From positions 1-64,000 of the IMG/VR virus record IMGVR_UViG_3300042731_004843: 64,000 nucleotides of DNA. One strand, written 5' to 3'. Below the pieces are notes generated by a model that saw only the letters and a program-made list of their open reading frames with translations, did no database searches and was not told the DNA's origin. A program made the position numbers and the translations under genes. Numbering within the stretch: position 1 is the first letter of the stretch; each line of letters opens with the position of its first letter. This DNA comes from a virus. Positions 33,437-41,410 of this stretch are shown piece after piece.

Positions 33437-36400
33437 ATGCGACTCAAGACCGCATTCGAGTGGGCGGCGACAGGACCCAACAGGGGTGAGCGCGTACACG
33501 ATGCTCCCGTACTGTGGCGGCCCGGCAAACTGAAGCGGTCGGATTTCCAACCTGCCGCAGGGATCAATCCCGATGTAGCCAGGGGTGTTGCTCGAGAGCC
33601 GCAAGAGAAGGTCTCCATATTCGATGGGGACGGTACCAAGCTGATGCCCCACCTACGCGCCATCCACAAGCTGGGCGGCATCTCTGCCAGTGAAGTGGGG
33701 ATTGAAGACCTGGACGGCTTCAAGACCACCGGCAGGCACTACGCCAGACAGGCGCAAAGGGCCTTTAGCGACAAGCCCGTAGATGCTGGTCCTGGCTACG
33801 GGGCAGACCACGAGAGCAATAGCACGGCCGGAGAAGGCAACGAGCCCGATACTTCAGGGGAAATTCCTATCGAGGATCCGCAGGACAGCACACCTCTGCG
33901 CGGACATCTACGTAATATCAGGGGGTTAAAGAAGCAGGGGGCTGGTGTGCTGTCTGGGGAGCTGCTGGCTGGGCTGCCCAGGATAGATGTCATCGCTGCC
34001 GAGCAACAGCGCCAGCTGCTATCCAGGGCCGTCCACGAGGCCCGTAGCCGCGGCGGGGAGCTCAGAGGGGCCCAGGAGCCCTCAGCTCTACCTCTGGCCG
34101 GTGAGGGGGCTCTAGAGGGCGCTCAGTATGTCAGGCTGTCAGAGGCCGATGTAGACGCCATCAATGCCCGCCTAGCCCGCCAGGCTATGGAGAAGAGTTC
34201 GAGTTGGGATCCGCGGCTCAAATCCGTCTCTGTGACTGGCTGCGTCAAACTGGCAGAGCCGGCGCCCCGTTTGCGCACAAAGCTATTGCCCCACCAAGAG
34301 CGGGTAGTTGAGAAGCTAAAGGGGCGGCCGGGACTGGTAGTGGCTCATGGGTTGGGATCGGGCAAGACGCTGAGTTCCATAGCCGCTGCTGTACAGCTGG
34401 AGCCGGACAGGACCAAGGTACTGGTTCCGGCGTCTCTCAGGGCCAACTACCAGAAGGAGCTGGACAAGCACGTAGAAGGTACCCTGCCCATAGAGGTGGG
34501 CTCTCTACAGGGTGCGGCCGCACGCGGGGAGGTGCCGCGTGCAGACCTACTGGTGGTAGATGAGGCGCACAGAGGCAGGAACCCGCAGTCCAAAACGTAC
34601 CAGATGATCCAAGGCGCCGAGGCCAAGAAGCGCCTGATGTTGACTGCGTCACCTACCTACAACCGGCCGTCTGACGTAGCCACTCTGGTAAACATGGCTG
34701 CTGGCGATAGGGTCATGCCCATGGGTAAGGCCTTTGATGAGCGGTACATCGCGCAGCCCAAGAAGGGTATCTGGGGCCTGCTCCCGTTCTCTAGAAAGCA
34801 GGAGGGCTTGAAGCGCAAGGGAGAGCTCGGCAAGGCTTTGTCGGAGTGGGTGGACTACCACAAGTCTGGGGGCAAGGGGTTTCCAGATGTGATGGAGGAG
34901 CGCCACGCGGTCAAGATGACCAAGCGCCAGACGCAGCTTCACGATGCTGCGTGGGGACAGCTCTCTTTGTTGTCCAAGATGCGTCTGCGCCGCGGGCTGC
35001 CTCCCGACAAGCAGGACCTCTCCAAGATCAACAACTTCCAGTCTCAGACCCGGCAGATCTCCAGTACTGAGTCGCCGTACACTAAGAAGGGGCGGGGCGA
35101 GGTATCTCCTAAGATCGTGAAGGCTGTAGGGCTCCTGGACACAGAAGCCAGGGCGAACCCTGATCACAAGGCGCTGGTCTACTCTAACTACTTGGGCACC
35201 TTGAGAGACTACTCTAAGGAGCTGGAGAAGCGGAAGGTGCCCCACGCCATATTCTCCGGCCAGCAAAAGATGCGGGACCGCAAGCAGATGGTGGAGGACT
35301 ACAACGCCGGCAAACTGAAAGCCCTGCTGGTATCGTCTGCTGGAGGGGAGGGGCTGGACCTGAAGGGCACCAGGCAGGTCCAGGTACTCGAGCCGCACTG
35401 GAACGTAGAGAAGCTGAAGCAGGTGGAGGGCCGGGCCATCCGCCGCGGTTCCCACACGCACCTGCCGAAAGACCAGCAGAAGGTACTGCTGCAGAGGTTC
35501 GAGTCCTATCCACGTGGAGGCATCTTCAGAAAGCGCCGCGGTGTAGAGCAGGTGCTGGGCGACATGGCTGCCAATAAGGAGAGGCTGAACCAGGAGATGC
35601 TGGGGCTGATGGAAAAGAGCGCAGAGCCACCACCCCCAGAAGGCGTCTCCGCCAAAGAGTGGGACGAGATACTGGACAACAAGGCCAGTAAGCCGCGTCC
35701 CCTGCCCGAGGTCATAACCAAGGACCGGCTTCGTGATCCTGTTGTCCAGCCACGCGACCTTATCCGGCGGCAGGAAACCCGGATGGAAAAGAGCGCGAAG
35801 CGCAAGTCCTGTTTTGATGAGTCCGTGAGAATAGCCGTAAAGAACCCACAGCTTACGCTAATGAAGGGGGATCCTTTCAAGGGCTCTGGAGACAGGGCCC
35901 ACTTCTGGTTGGAAGACAAGGACGGAAAGATCACCGACCCTACTGCGGGACAGTACCCGAAAAGTACGAGAGTCTATACGGGTGGACGACCAGTCAGCTT
36001 GAGTAGGAATCGTGATGCAGTAGAAAGAGCTCTGCAGAAAAGAGCATTCAAGCTGCAGGGACAGACCGAAGTGCAAGGCATTCCTGTAGCCATCGAGAAC
36101 CGCAAGGGGTCTGTACGGAAGGGCAAAGATCCGGACGGCAACGAGTGGCGTACCAAGATGCAGAACCCGTACGGGTACATCAAGGGCACCAAGGGAGCAG
36201 ATGGGGAAGAGGTAGATGCCTACGTGGGCCCGGACAAGGAAGCCCCCAAAGCGTTCGTCGTACACCAGCGAGACAAAGAGACCGGTGAGTATGACGAGGA
36301 CAAGGTCATGCTGGCCTTCAAGTCCAAGGCCGACGCCAAGAGAGCCTTTCTTGCACACTACGACAGCCCCAAGTTCCTCGGACCCATCAGTGCGGTACCC

Positions 36401-37093
36401 ATGGAGCGTCTGCGGGAGCTAGTAGAGAGCAAGAAGAGGCTGGTCAAGATCTCTTTCGCCGTGCCGGTTGTAGAGGACAAAGGTTACCAGAAGAAGGTAC
36501 GCCGGAGATTCGATAAACTGACCAAAGCGCTGGCACGTCACGGGGACCCAGTGGGCACAGGGCACAAGAGGATCGTCATCCCCAAGCGTGTTATGAAAGA
36601 GGATGACCTTGTTGGGCAGCTGGGGTTCGTTCCAGTCAAGGTGGCCATCCCGGAGGCCGGGCAGTCCCGCTTTGCCAGTTTTAGGCACCCGGACAATCTA
36701 TTCCACCTGCACGAGCACGGTGATGCGTGGGTCATGCACAAAGATGAGCACCCTGCGTCCACCATGCTGGTGAAGAAGTGGCGTATGGCCAGAGAGGCCG
36801 CTAAGAGCGCCACGGGCAAGAGTCAAGCTGAAGTGAAGGCGGCTCTCAAGGCTACGGGCGGGAAGCTCAAGCCGGTCGGGGATTTCATCAGAGGCCTGCC
36901 GCACGTGGTCACGGAGGGTGTTCCTGGAGCGTACTACTACGCCAAGGGGCAGATCTTAAAGACCAAGGGTATGCGGGAGAGGGTAGAAGAAGCTGTACCC
37001 AACGCGTACAAGCGCCAGGTGACGAAGTGGATAGAGCTAAAAAAGGCCGCAAGTGCCGGCTACGCCGATCTCGGTAGCCTAGTTCAGGAGTGA
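33437..37093 (+). CDS. Polyvalent protein: SNF2-type helicase, Cys-His-Asp hydrolase and pyrophosphatase-like domain
   Basis: A 1218-residue multidomain protein. Residues 1-245 have no known fold. About 275-700 is an SF2/SNF2-like helicase: Walker A GSGKT near 308-312, DEAH near 374-377, a helicase C part (LLVSSAGGEGLDLKGTRQVQ, VEGRAIRRGS). About 785-870 holds a putative papain-like triad, Cys792 (KSCFDES), His822 (RAHFWLED) and Asp834 (ITDPTAG). About 875-1000 resembles the InPase domain of phage polyvalent proteins (NPYGYIKGTKGADGEEVDAY). Motifs AMEKSSS (251), CVKLAEP (269), LMEKSAE (725) and RMEKSAK (783) fall at the module borders. Polyvalent proteins are thought to enter with phage DNA and blunt host defences. 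Catalysis and cleavage are inferred. Confidence 0.85.
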   Translation: MRLKTAFEWAATGPNRGERVHDAPVLWRPGKLKRSDFQPAAGINPDVARGVAREPQEKVSIFDGDGTKLMPHLRAIHKLGGISASEVGIEDLDGFKTTGRHYARQAQRAFSDKPVDAGPGYGADHESNSTAGEGNEPDTSGEIPIEDPQDSTPLRGHLRNIRGLKKQGAGVLSGELLAGLPRIDVIAAEQQRQLLSRAVHEARSRGGELRGAQEPSALPLAGEGALEGAQYVRLSEADVDAINARLARQAMEKSSSWDPRLKSVSVTGCVKLAEPAPRLRTKLLPHQERVVEKLKGRPGLVVAHGLGSGKTLSSIAAAVQLEPDRTKVLVPASLRANYQKELDKHVEGTLPIEVGSLQGAAARGEVPRADLLVVDEAHRGRNPQSKTYQMIQGAEAKKRLMLTASPTYNRPSDVATLVNMAAGDRVMPMGKAFDERYIAQPKKGIWGLLPFSRKQEGLKRKGELGKALSEWVDYHKSGGKGFPDVMEERHAVKMTKRQTQLHDAAWGQLSLLSKMRLRRGLPPDKQDLSKINNFQSQTRQISSTESPYTKKGRGEVSPKIVKAVGLLDTEARANPDHKALVYSNYLGTLRDYSKELEKRKVPHAIFSGQQKMRDRKQMVEDYNAGKLKALLVSSAGGEGLDLKGTRQVQVLEPHWNVEKLKQVEGRAIRRGSHTHLPKDQQKVLLQRFESYPRGGIFRKRRGVEQVLGDMAANKERLNQEMLGLMEKSAEPPPPEGVSAKEWDEILDNKASKPRPLPEVITKDRLRDPVVQPRDLIRRQETRMEKSAKRKSCFDESVRIAVKNPQLTLMKGDPFKGSGDRAHFWLEDKDGKITDPTAGQYPKSTRVYTGGRPVSLSRNRDAVERALQKRAFKLQGQTEVQGIPVAIENRKGSVRKGKDPDGNEWRTKMQNPYGYIKGTKGADGEEVDAYVGPDKEAPKAFVVHQRDKETGEYDEDKVMLAFKSKADAKRAFLAHYDSPKFLGPISAVPMERLRELVESKKRLVKISFAVPVVEDKGYQKKVRRRFDKLTKALARHGDPVGTGHKRIVIPKRVMKEDDLVGQLGFVPVKVAIPEAGQSRFASFRHPDNLFHLHEHGDAWVMHKDEHPASTMLVKKWRMAREAAKSATGKSQAEVKAALKATGGKLKPVGDFIRGLPHVVTEGVPGAYYYAKGQILKTKGMRERVEEAVPNAYKRQVTKWIELKKAASAGYADLGSLVQE

Positions 37094-37095
37094 TC

Positions 37096-37611
37096 ATGCG
37101 CGCTATCATCGTAGCACTCATTCTTCTGTGGCCTTGTATAGCTATTGCCGCAGATCAGTGCACCAAGCAGATCTACAGCGACCCCAATGTAGAGCCTGAC
37201 TACAGCTGCCCAGGTCCAGGCGAAGATGCCATGGTCCCCAAGATCCAGCTGAGGGCATCTGTAGAGCTCAAGGCTAAGCAGGCATCTCCCTGGTCGGGCA
37301 TCTTGATGGACAAGAACCGGGTGCTGGTTCTCGGTCTGCGTATCAAGGGCTTGCGCCGCATCAGGTGGCAGGAGAACAATACTTGCCGGGAGTCGTTGGC
37401 GGCAGAGAAGAAGTTCATGGAGGACTCGTTCAACGCCACGATCAAACTGCGTACTTCTCAGAGGGACAGCTACAAGGCACAGAATGTAGATCTGCGGAAA
37501 GAGATCGTACGCCTGAATAGATGGTACCGATCTCCCACCTTCTGGTTCGTCACTGGGGTCTTGGTGACGGCCGCTGGGGCCACGGCCCTGGCATACGGGT
37601 TGAGGAAGTAA
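37096..37611 (+). CDS. Exported membrane-associated protein, possible lysis role
   Basis: A 171-residue protein. ATG 37096 follows CAGGAG at a good distance; GTG 37090 is a poorer alternative. It has an N-terminal signal-like hydrophobic segment (RAIIVALILLWPCIAIAA) followed by Cys-containing sequence, a helical Lys/Glu-rich middle (about 98-140), and a C-terminal transmembrane helix (WFVTGVLVTAAGATALAYGL). The two hydrophobic ends with a periplasmic middle could span the envelope. It is the last gene of the + strand run, followed by a hairpin. Confidence 0.68.
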   Translation: MRAIIVALILLWPCIAIAADQCTKQIYSDPNVEPDYSCPGPGEDAMVPKIQLRASVELKAKQASPWSGILMDKNRVLVLGLRIKGLRRIRWQENNTCRESLAAEKKFMEDSFNATIKLRTSQRDSYKAQNVDLRKEIVRLNRWYRSPTFWFVTGVLVTAAGATALAYGLRK

Positions 37612-37614
37612 AGA

Positions 37615-37638
37615 AGAGAGGGCTTCTACGCCCTCTCT
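37615..37638. terminator. Hairpin between converging transcription units
   Basis: A perfect 9-bp stem, AGAGAGGGC paired with GCCCTCTCT, around a six-base loop lies just after the stop of the last + strand gene and 33 bases from the end of the last - strand gene. The - strand read-out continues into a T-rich stretch (TCTTTACTTCC). It probably ends transcription from both sides; the + strand side lacks a clear U-run. Confidence 0.7.
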
Positions 37639-37670
37639 CCGATCAGCTTATCCCTTCAACTGGCGGGTTC

Positions 37671-37892
37671 TTACAGGGACGAGGCCAGTATGGCCCGCAG
37701 AAGGGTCATGCGGTCTAGGTCTGGGTCCTCCAGCGGTATGTCGTTTACCGTCTGGGAGGCCAGCTCTCTTAGTTCGTCCATGTTCATTTTGGCGAGTTGT
37801 TCCTCAGTGACCTGTAGCAGGTCCTCGGGGCCTGGGAGCAGTGGATCGCGGAGATCTAGTCCCCGCTGTCGTCGTTTCCCTGGGCGTCCCAC
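37671..37892 (-). CDS. Small SAP/HeH-like protein (last gene of the replication module)
   Basis: Up to 73 residues on the - strand, last gene of the module. The conserved-looking part is the C-terminal 38 residues (MNMDELRELASQTVNDIPLE, then LDRMTLLRAILASSL), a short helix-extended-helix like a SAP domain. The start is uncertain: GTG 37892 lies inside the upstream gene, while ATG 37787 or 37781 would give about 37 residues. A GAGG lies 14 bases before ATG 37787. SAP/HeH motifs bind DNA or RNA-polymerase-associated proteins; two neighbours carry similar segments. Confidence 0.5.
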   Translation of the reverse strand: MGRPGKRRQRGLDLRDPLLPGPEDLLQVTEEQLAKMNMDELRELASQTVNDIPLEDPDLDRMTLLRAILASSL

Positions 37893-38401
37893 TCCTCTTG
37901 GAGCTCCTCCACACGAGCTTCCAGCGCATCGGGCTCATCGACAGCCTTGTAGACATCGGTGAGCAGCCCGAAGATCATGTAGAGCTGCCGGCGCGCCTCG
38001 GTCAGATCTGCCTCGAGGGTCTCGATGGTCGACTTGAGTTCCTCGGTCGACTCGTCCACGGTCTTACCGACCGCGTCGATGCGCCGCAGGACCTCGTCCA
38101 CCGATGGGTCCCCACCGCCCGCGCTTTCCTGGGGCGGCTCCTCTTTGGCGGCCCTGCCACGTCCAGCAGCCGGGGCACGGCCGGCTGCTGCTCGGCCCCT
38201 TCCCCGACCTTCCTGCTTACCGTTGTCCTTGGACTTGCCCTTTCCGCCTTCCTGGGCCTGCAGGATGCGGGTGATGAGTTCTCCAGACGTGGTGTTGGAG
38301 CACTCCTTGTTGTCGATGCCCAGCACGGCGATGGCAGTCCTGCGCAGGTCGACTCTTGCCATCCCCTTGAGGTCCTCTTGGGTGTATTTCTTGTCAGACA
38401 T
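37856..38401 (-). CDS. SAP-like protein with basic linker and coiled coil
   Basis: A 181-residue protein with a good ribosome site (GGAGAAGAC before ATG 38401). Residues 1-50 (GMARVDLRRTAIAVLGIDNK, then SGELITRILQAQ) look like a SAP/HeH helix-extended-helix. Residues 50-95 are a disordered Lys/Arg/Gly/Ala linker (GRGRGRAAAGRAPAAGRGRA), and about 105-170 a coiled coil. The layout suggests a DNA-binding architectural or accessory protein. It overlaps the preceding gene by 8 bases. Confidence 0.72.
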   Translation of the reverse strand: MSDKKYTQEDLKGMARVDLRRTAIAVLGIDNKECSNTTSGELITRILQAQEGGKGKSKDNGKQEGRGRGRAAAGRAPAAGRGRAAKEEPPQESAGGGDPSVDEVLRRIDAVGKTVDESTEELKSTIETLEADLTEARRQLYMIFGLLTDVYKAVDEPDALEARVEELQEEWDAQGNDDSGD

Positions 38402-38636
38402 GTCTTCTCCGTCTCCTAGGTTGTATTTTGGCGCGTCCTGAGCTCAGGTTTTGTACCTCGTACCGTAGCGCCCCCGGTCCGAGACCCTCAATGATGGTTC
38501 TTCGGGCGTCCATGTTGGCGATATTTACCGGACGCCAGTCCCCACAACACTCACCGTTCTCGAGCATATACTCGGTGACGGTCTTGCAGTCCCTGAGACG
38601 CCGACAGCACGTACATGCTTTCGGTATACCCGCCAT
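38394..38636 (-). CDS. Small Cys-rich (zinc-binding) protein
   Basis: An 80-residue protein. ATG 38636 has an ideal AGGAG six bases upstream and overlaps the previous stop (TGATG). It contains CTCC...C...CC (MAGIPKACTCCRRLRDCK, then NGECCGDW), probably a small zinc-binding site. The C-terminus is very basic (RAKIQPRRRRRHV). Likely nucleic-acid binding; function unknown. Confidence 0.7.
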   Translation of the reverse strand: MAGIPKACTCCRRLRDCKTVTEYMLENGECCGDWRPVNIANMDARRTIIEGLGPGALRYEVQNLSSGRAKIQPRRRRRHV

Positions 38637-38971
38637 CAGCACTCCTTTCGGACCTTCTCCATTATGTCGTCGTCGCACTCTTCAACAGCGCAGACATACG
38701 CTCTCGCTGCCGGGCAGATCCAACACGGGCAGTGCTCCTCAGTGCAGTCCAGCTGCTCTTTCACGGAGGGCCACTCTTCGATCATCCGCATCATGGCGTT
38801 ACGATCGGCGTCCGCGGGATCTTGCGGCAGGTCGTCAGGATGTACCCGTCCCTCCAGCGCGTCTATGAGCAGGTCTCTTCCCAGCCCCCGATGAGCCCCT
38901 AAGAAACCTCTCTGTGAGCATAGAGCGGCCAGTTCTGACAGGTTTAGTTGGCTGTAGTCCACGTCGTTCAT
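38636..38971 (-). CDS. SAP-like protein with Cys cluster
   Basis: A 111-residue protein behind a perfect AAGGAGG (ATG 38971). Residues 1-45 (YSQLNLSELAALCSQRGFLG, DLLIDALEGR) look SAP/HeH-like. The C-terminal part has a Cys-rich segment (CTEEHCPCWICPAARAYVCA) that may bind zinc or an iron-sulfur centre. Its first 137 bases overlap the tail of the RusA-like gene in another frame, which is unusually long for this compact genome. Confidence 0.72.
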   Translation of the reverse strand: MNDVDYSQLNLSELAALCSQRGFLGAHRGLGRDLLIDALEGRVHPDDLPQDPADADRNAMMRMIEEWPSVKEQLDCTEEHCPCWICPAARAYVCAVEECDDDIMEKVRKEC

Positions 38972-39410
38972 AGGCCTCCTTAGTTAGACCCACCTCCTCT
39001 TCTGGGACCTCACGCAGCTTGACGTAGATCCCTGGATTTTCTGGGTCGCAGTGTTTTTCCAGCAAGAGCCGGAAGTTGTGGCAGTCATCGACCCCCACCG
39101 CCTTGGCGACGGTGTCCTCTATGAGCTTGACCTGGTTGCTCAGATCTATCTTCTTGTAGCGACTACCCGTGCTGGACGACTTGACCTCCACCTGCTCGAA
39201 GAAGATGGCCAGCGTCAGTTCGTACGGCACGTTCTGCTTGAGTTGTAGTAGCGCCACTCTTCCTTGCTTTTGGACGGCGCGCATGGCCTTGATCTTGAAA
39301 GTACGTGCTTTGTCGGACAGAACACGCCCCTTGCCCTGCGGATGCCTCACGTAGATCTGATTGGAAGAGGGAGGCAGGTGCGGTACCCATACCCTCAGCT
39401 CCGGGTTCAT
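38835..39410 (-). CDS. RusA-family Holliday junction resolvase
   Basis: A 191-residue protein. RusA features are visible: an N-terminal PPSSNQIYVRHPQGKGRVLS strand pair, then KIDLSNQVKLIEDTVAKAVG followed by VDD. This matches the D-x-x-N-x-x-K...DD pattern whose aspartates bind metal at the dimer interface and cut four-way junctions. The usual family length is about 120-140 residues. The extra C-terminal ~45 residues (from about 146) overlap the next gene and look unconserved. It fits a set of recombination nucleases in this module. Confidence 0.78.
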   Translation of the reverse strand: MNPELRVWVPHLPPSSNQIYVRHPQGKGRVLSDKARTFKIKAMRAVQKQGRVALLQLKQNVPYELTLAIFFEQVEVKSSSTGSRYKKIDLSNQVKLIEDTVAKAVGVDDCHNFRLLLEKHCDPENPGIYVKLREVPEEEVGLTKEAYERRGLQPTKPVRTGRSMLTERFLRGSSGAGKRPAHRRAGGTGTS

Positions 39411-40009
39411 CTTTTGCGCCCTCTCCTGAAGGTGTTCAGTACCGAGGTCTGCTCTCGATTACGCCGGTCCCGTTGCCGCGACTTTCGGTCTAGGCCAACC
39501 CCCTTACCTTCTGCCCCTGTCCTAGATTCCAGAACAGAGGCCGCCCGAGAGATCGTCTCTATGTCCCGTTTCAGGCCTTCAACGATCCCCACCAACAGTC
39601 TGTACTGGGAATCCCGAAACTCGAACCGGGCATCAACCTCTATGTACCGCTTGTCCAGCCTGGTGGCATCGTCCTTGTCGGACACGGTACCAGACTTGGT
39701 TCTGCGTATCCTAGCCCAAGCCACCGTCCGTTGTTTCTCGGCAGCATTACGCATACCTTCGGCCAGCTTCTGTTGCCCGATGGCGTAGTCATACCACTCC
39801 GTGAACTTACCTATCAGCCTCTGCAGTTCCGGAAACGAGGCCGCACTCAGATCATAGGGAAGCGATGGGAACTCCTCGAACTCTCCCCTGGGATCTACCG
39901 GTCGGGTAGCCACAGACAGGCCAGCGCGGATGATCGCGTCCTCAGCTTCCTCGGGTGCTGCCCCGTAGGCGCCCAGGCCCTCTTCAAGCGTCACTTCATA
40001 GTTGGGCAT
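39407..40009 (-). CDS. Helical protein of the recombination module, unknown
   Basis: A 200-residue protein. It is helical with coiled-coil stretches at about 60-165 (LQRLIGKFTEWYDYAIGQQK, FEFRDSQYRLLVGIVEGLKR) and has a very basic C-terminus (RKSRQRDRRNREQ, RRGRKR). No catalytic motif is seen. It overlaps the RusA-like gene by 4 bases and the Cas4-like gene by 1, so all three are translated together. Proteins of this type often lie beside RecA and Cas4-like nuclease genes in phages; they may be recombination accessory factors. Confidence 0.72.
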   Translation of the reverse strand: MPNYEVTLEEGLGAYGAAPEEAEDAIIRAGLSVATRPVDPRGEFEEFPSLPYDLSAASFPELQRLIGKFTEWYDYAIGQQKLAEGMRNAAEKQRTVAWARIRRTKSGTVSDKDDATRLDKRYIEVDARFEFRDSQYRLLVGIVEGLKRDIETISRAASVLESRTGAEGKGVGLDRKSRQRDRRNREQTSVLNTFRRGRKR

Positions 40010-40896
40010 CAGGCCTCCTTCCTCTTGCGGAATGCGGACGATACGCGTGTGTTGGGTCCCCTAGTCCGCCTGGGAGGCTTGCACACCTTCCGGTACTTGC
40101 AGTTGGTGCAGTGCCACCCATTCTCCCTCTCCGGAGGTTCATCTCGCATGGCGTGCTCTCTGACCCAGTCCAGCTTGCACACGACAGCGTCCCAGCAGTT
40201 CTGGTCGAACACATGCGCGTACTCCACCATGCTCGAATCGTTCTTGTTGTAGTAGACAAACACCATCACCGGCAGATCCAACGCCTTCTGGTAGATGGTG
40301 CCTTGTGTCAGGTGCTCTGGGTGCGGGCTGGAGGTCTTCTCGTAACCCGCAGCGTTGATGGTCTTGAGCTCTATCCCGAACCGCAGGCGCATGTCCGGAG
40401 TGATGACCATATACTTGCCGTCAGTGTGCCCGGACAGGTCCATGGAATCCGCCACCTCATTGGTGTCGGGATCTACCACCGCCTCTGGCTCGAAGCTCTC
40501 CACGCCATCACTACGCCTAGTGATCTCTTCTAGGTACGCTTGTAGCTGGGCGTGGACAGCGGACCCGGTGTCTAGCAGAGCACGCATCCTAGGTTCCCAG
40601 GCGCCCTCAGCCTCCGCTCCCACAAAGTCGTAGTACAGCAGCCGGGCGCACCCCATCTTGTACTTGCCGCACAGGGACGTACCGGATGCACTACCTACCG
40701 AAGATGCATGGAAGACGAGCGTCTTCCGGTTCTGCCCCAGATCAAACTCCACGGGCAGCTTCCGTATGGGATCAACGTTGAGGTCTTCCAGGAATGAGTG
40801 TATGCGTGCGACCACAGTACACTGCGGCAGCAGCCGCTTCAGCCTGGTTTTGTCCAGCCGCGCTAAGTCGGCGATTGTCCAAAGAAGATCAGTCAC
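40009..40896 (-). CDS. Cas4/RecB-like PD-(D/E)XK exonuclease
   Basis: A 295-residue nuclease of the Cas4/RecB type. Visible are Cys in CGKYKMGCARLLYYDF, the motif II Asp in LSGHTDGKYMV, GIELKTI (the E-x-K of the active site), the following HPEHLTQGTIYQKAL helix with QxxxY, and a C-terminal CTNCKYRKVC. The N- and C-terminal cysteines could hold an iron-sulfur cluster as in Cas4 and AddB. It probably degrades DNA ends to prepare recombination or replication intermediates. The spacing of all motifs fits the family. Confidence 0.82.
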   Translation of the reverse strand: MTDLLWTIADLARLDKTRLKRLLPQCTVVARIHSFLEDLNVDPIRKLPVEFDLGQNRKTLVFHASSVGSASGTSLCGKYKMGCARLLYYDFVGAEAEGAWEPRMRALLDTGSAVHAQLQAYLEEITRRSDGVESFEPEAVVDPDTNEVADSMDLSGHTDGKYMVITPDMRLRFGIELKTINAAGYEKTSSPHPEHLTQGTIYQKALDLPVMVFVYYNKNDSSMVEYAHVFDQNCWDAVVCKLDWVREHAMRDEPPERENGWHCTNCKYRKVCKPPRRTRGPNTRVSSAFRKRKEA

Positions 40897-41410
40897 GTAG
40901 CTTCTCCACTATTGCTATAAACAGTTCGTACGGGATCGTGACGAACTGCCGCTTGAGTCGGCGGAAATTGATGACCAGAGCAGGCCACTCCCCGGCCAGG
41001 TTCGCGTAGTGTACCAGAGTACTCAGTGTAGATATCTCTAGGCGCCAGCCCTTCAGGCTATCGGTGTACTTGTGCTCTATGCGCCATTCGTCGATCTTCC
41101 TGATGTCACCCTTGACGTCCCGGTTACCTGAGCCAGGGGTAGTCCTGCCCCCGACGTCTCTTGCCACCCCCTTCTCCAACTTCCTGGAGACCTTGATACG
41201 TGACTTGCGCTCCTTCTTCGTGGTCACGGAGGGGCGATTGACCTGGAACTTGATGACGTACCCGTTGTCCTGGCAAGCGTCGCAAAGCAGGAACTCCTGT
41301 ACCTGCTTGTCGTCCTGCCGTATCTCGTAACGGGTAGTCTCCCTTACCCTGCCGCAACCGGAGCACCTCTTCCCGAATCCGACGTATCTGATCGCTAGTT
41401 CCAGATTCAT
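40889..41410 (-). CDS. PD-(D/E)XK Holliday-junction-resolvase-like nuclease with zinc ribbon
   Basis: A 173-residue protein. An N-terminal zinc ribbon (CSGCG...CDAC) precedes a nuclease core: SRKLEKGVARDVGGRTTPGS, then KGDI (metal-binding Asp) and RIEHKYT (E-x-K), followed by WPALVINFRRLKRQFVTIPY. The GG-R-x-x-PGSG...KGD...E-x-K pattern is that of phage Hjc/RecU-like resolvases. A second resolvase (RusA-like) lies 1.5 kb downstream, so the two may act on different branched substrates. It overlaps the recombinase by 4 bases. Confidence 0.75.
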   Translation of the reverse strand: MNLELAIRYVGFGKRCSGCGRVRETTRYEIRQDDKQVQEFLLCDACQDNGYVIKFQVNRPSVTTKKERKSRIKVSRKLEKGVARDVGGRTTPGSGNRDVKGDIRKIDEWRIEHKYTDSLKGWRLEISTLSTLVHYANLAGEWPALVINFRRLKRQFVTIPYELFIAIVEKLRD

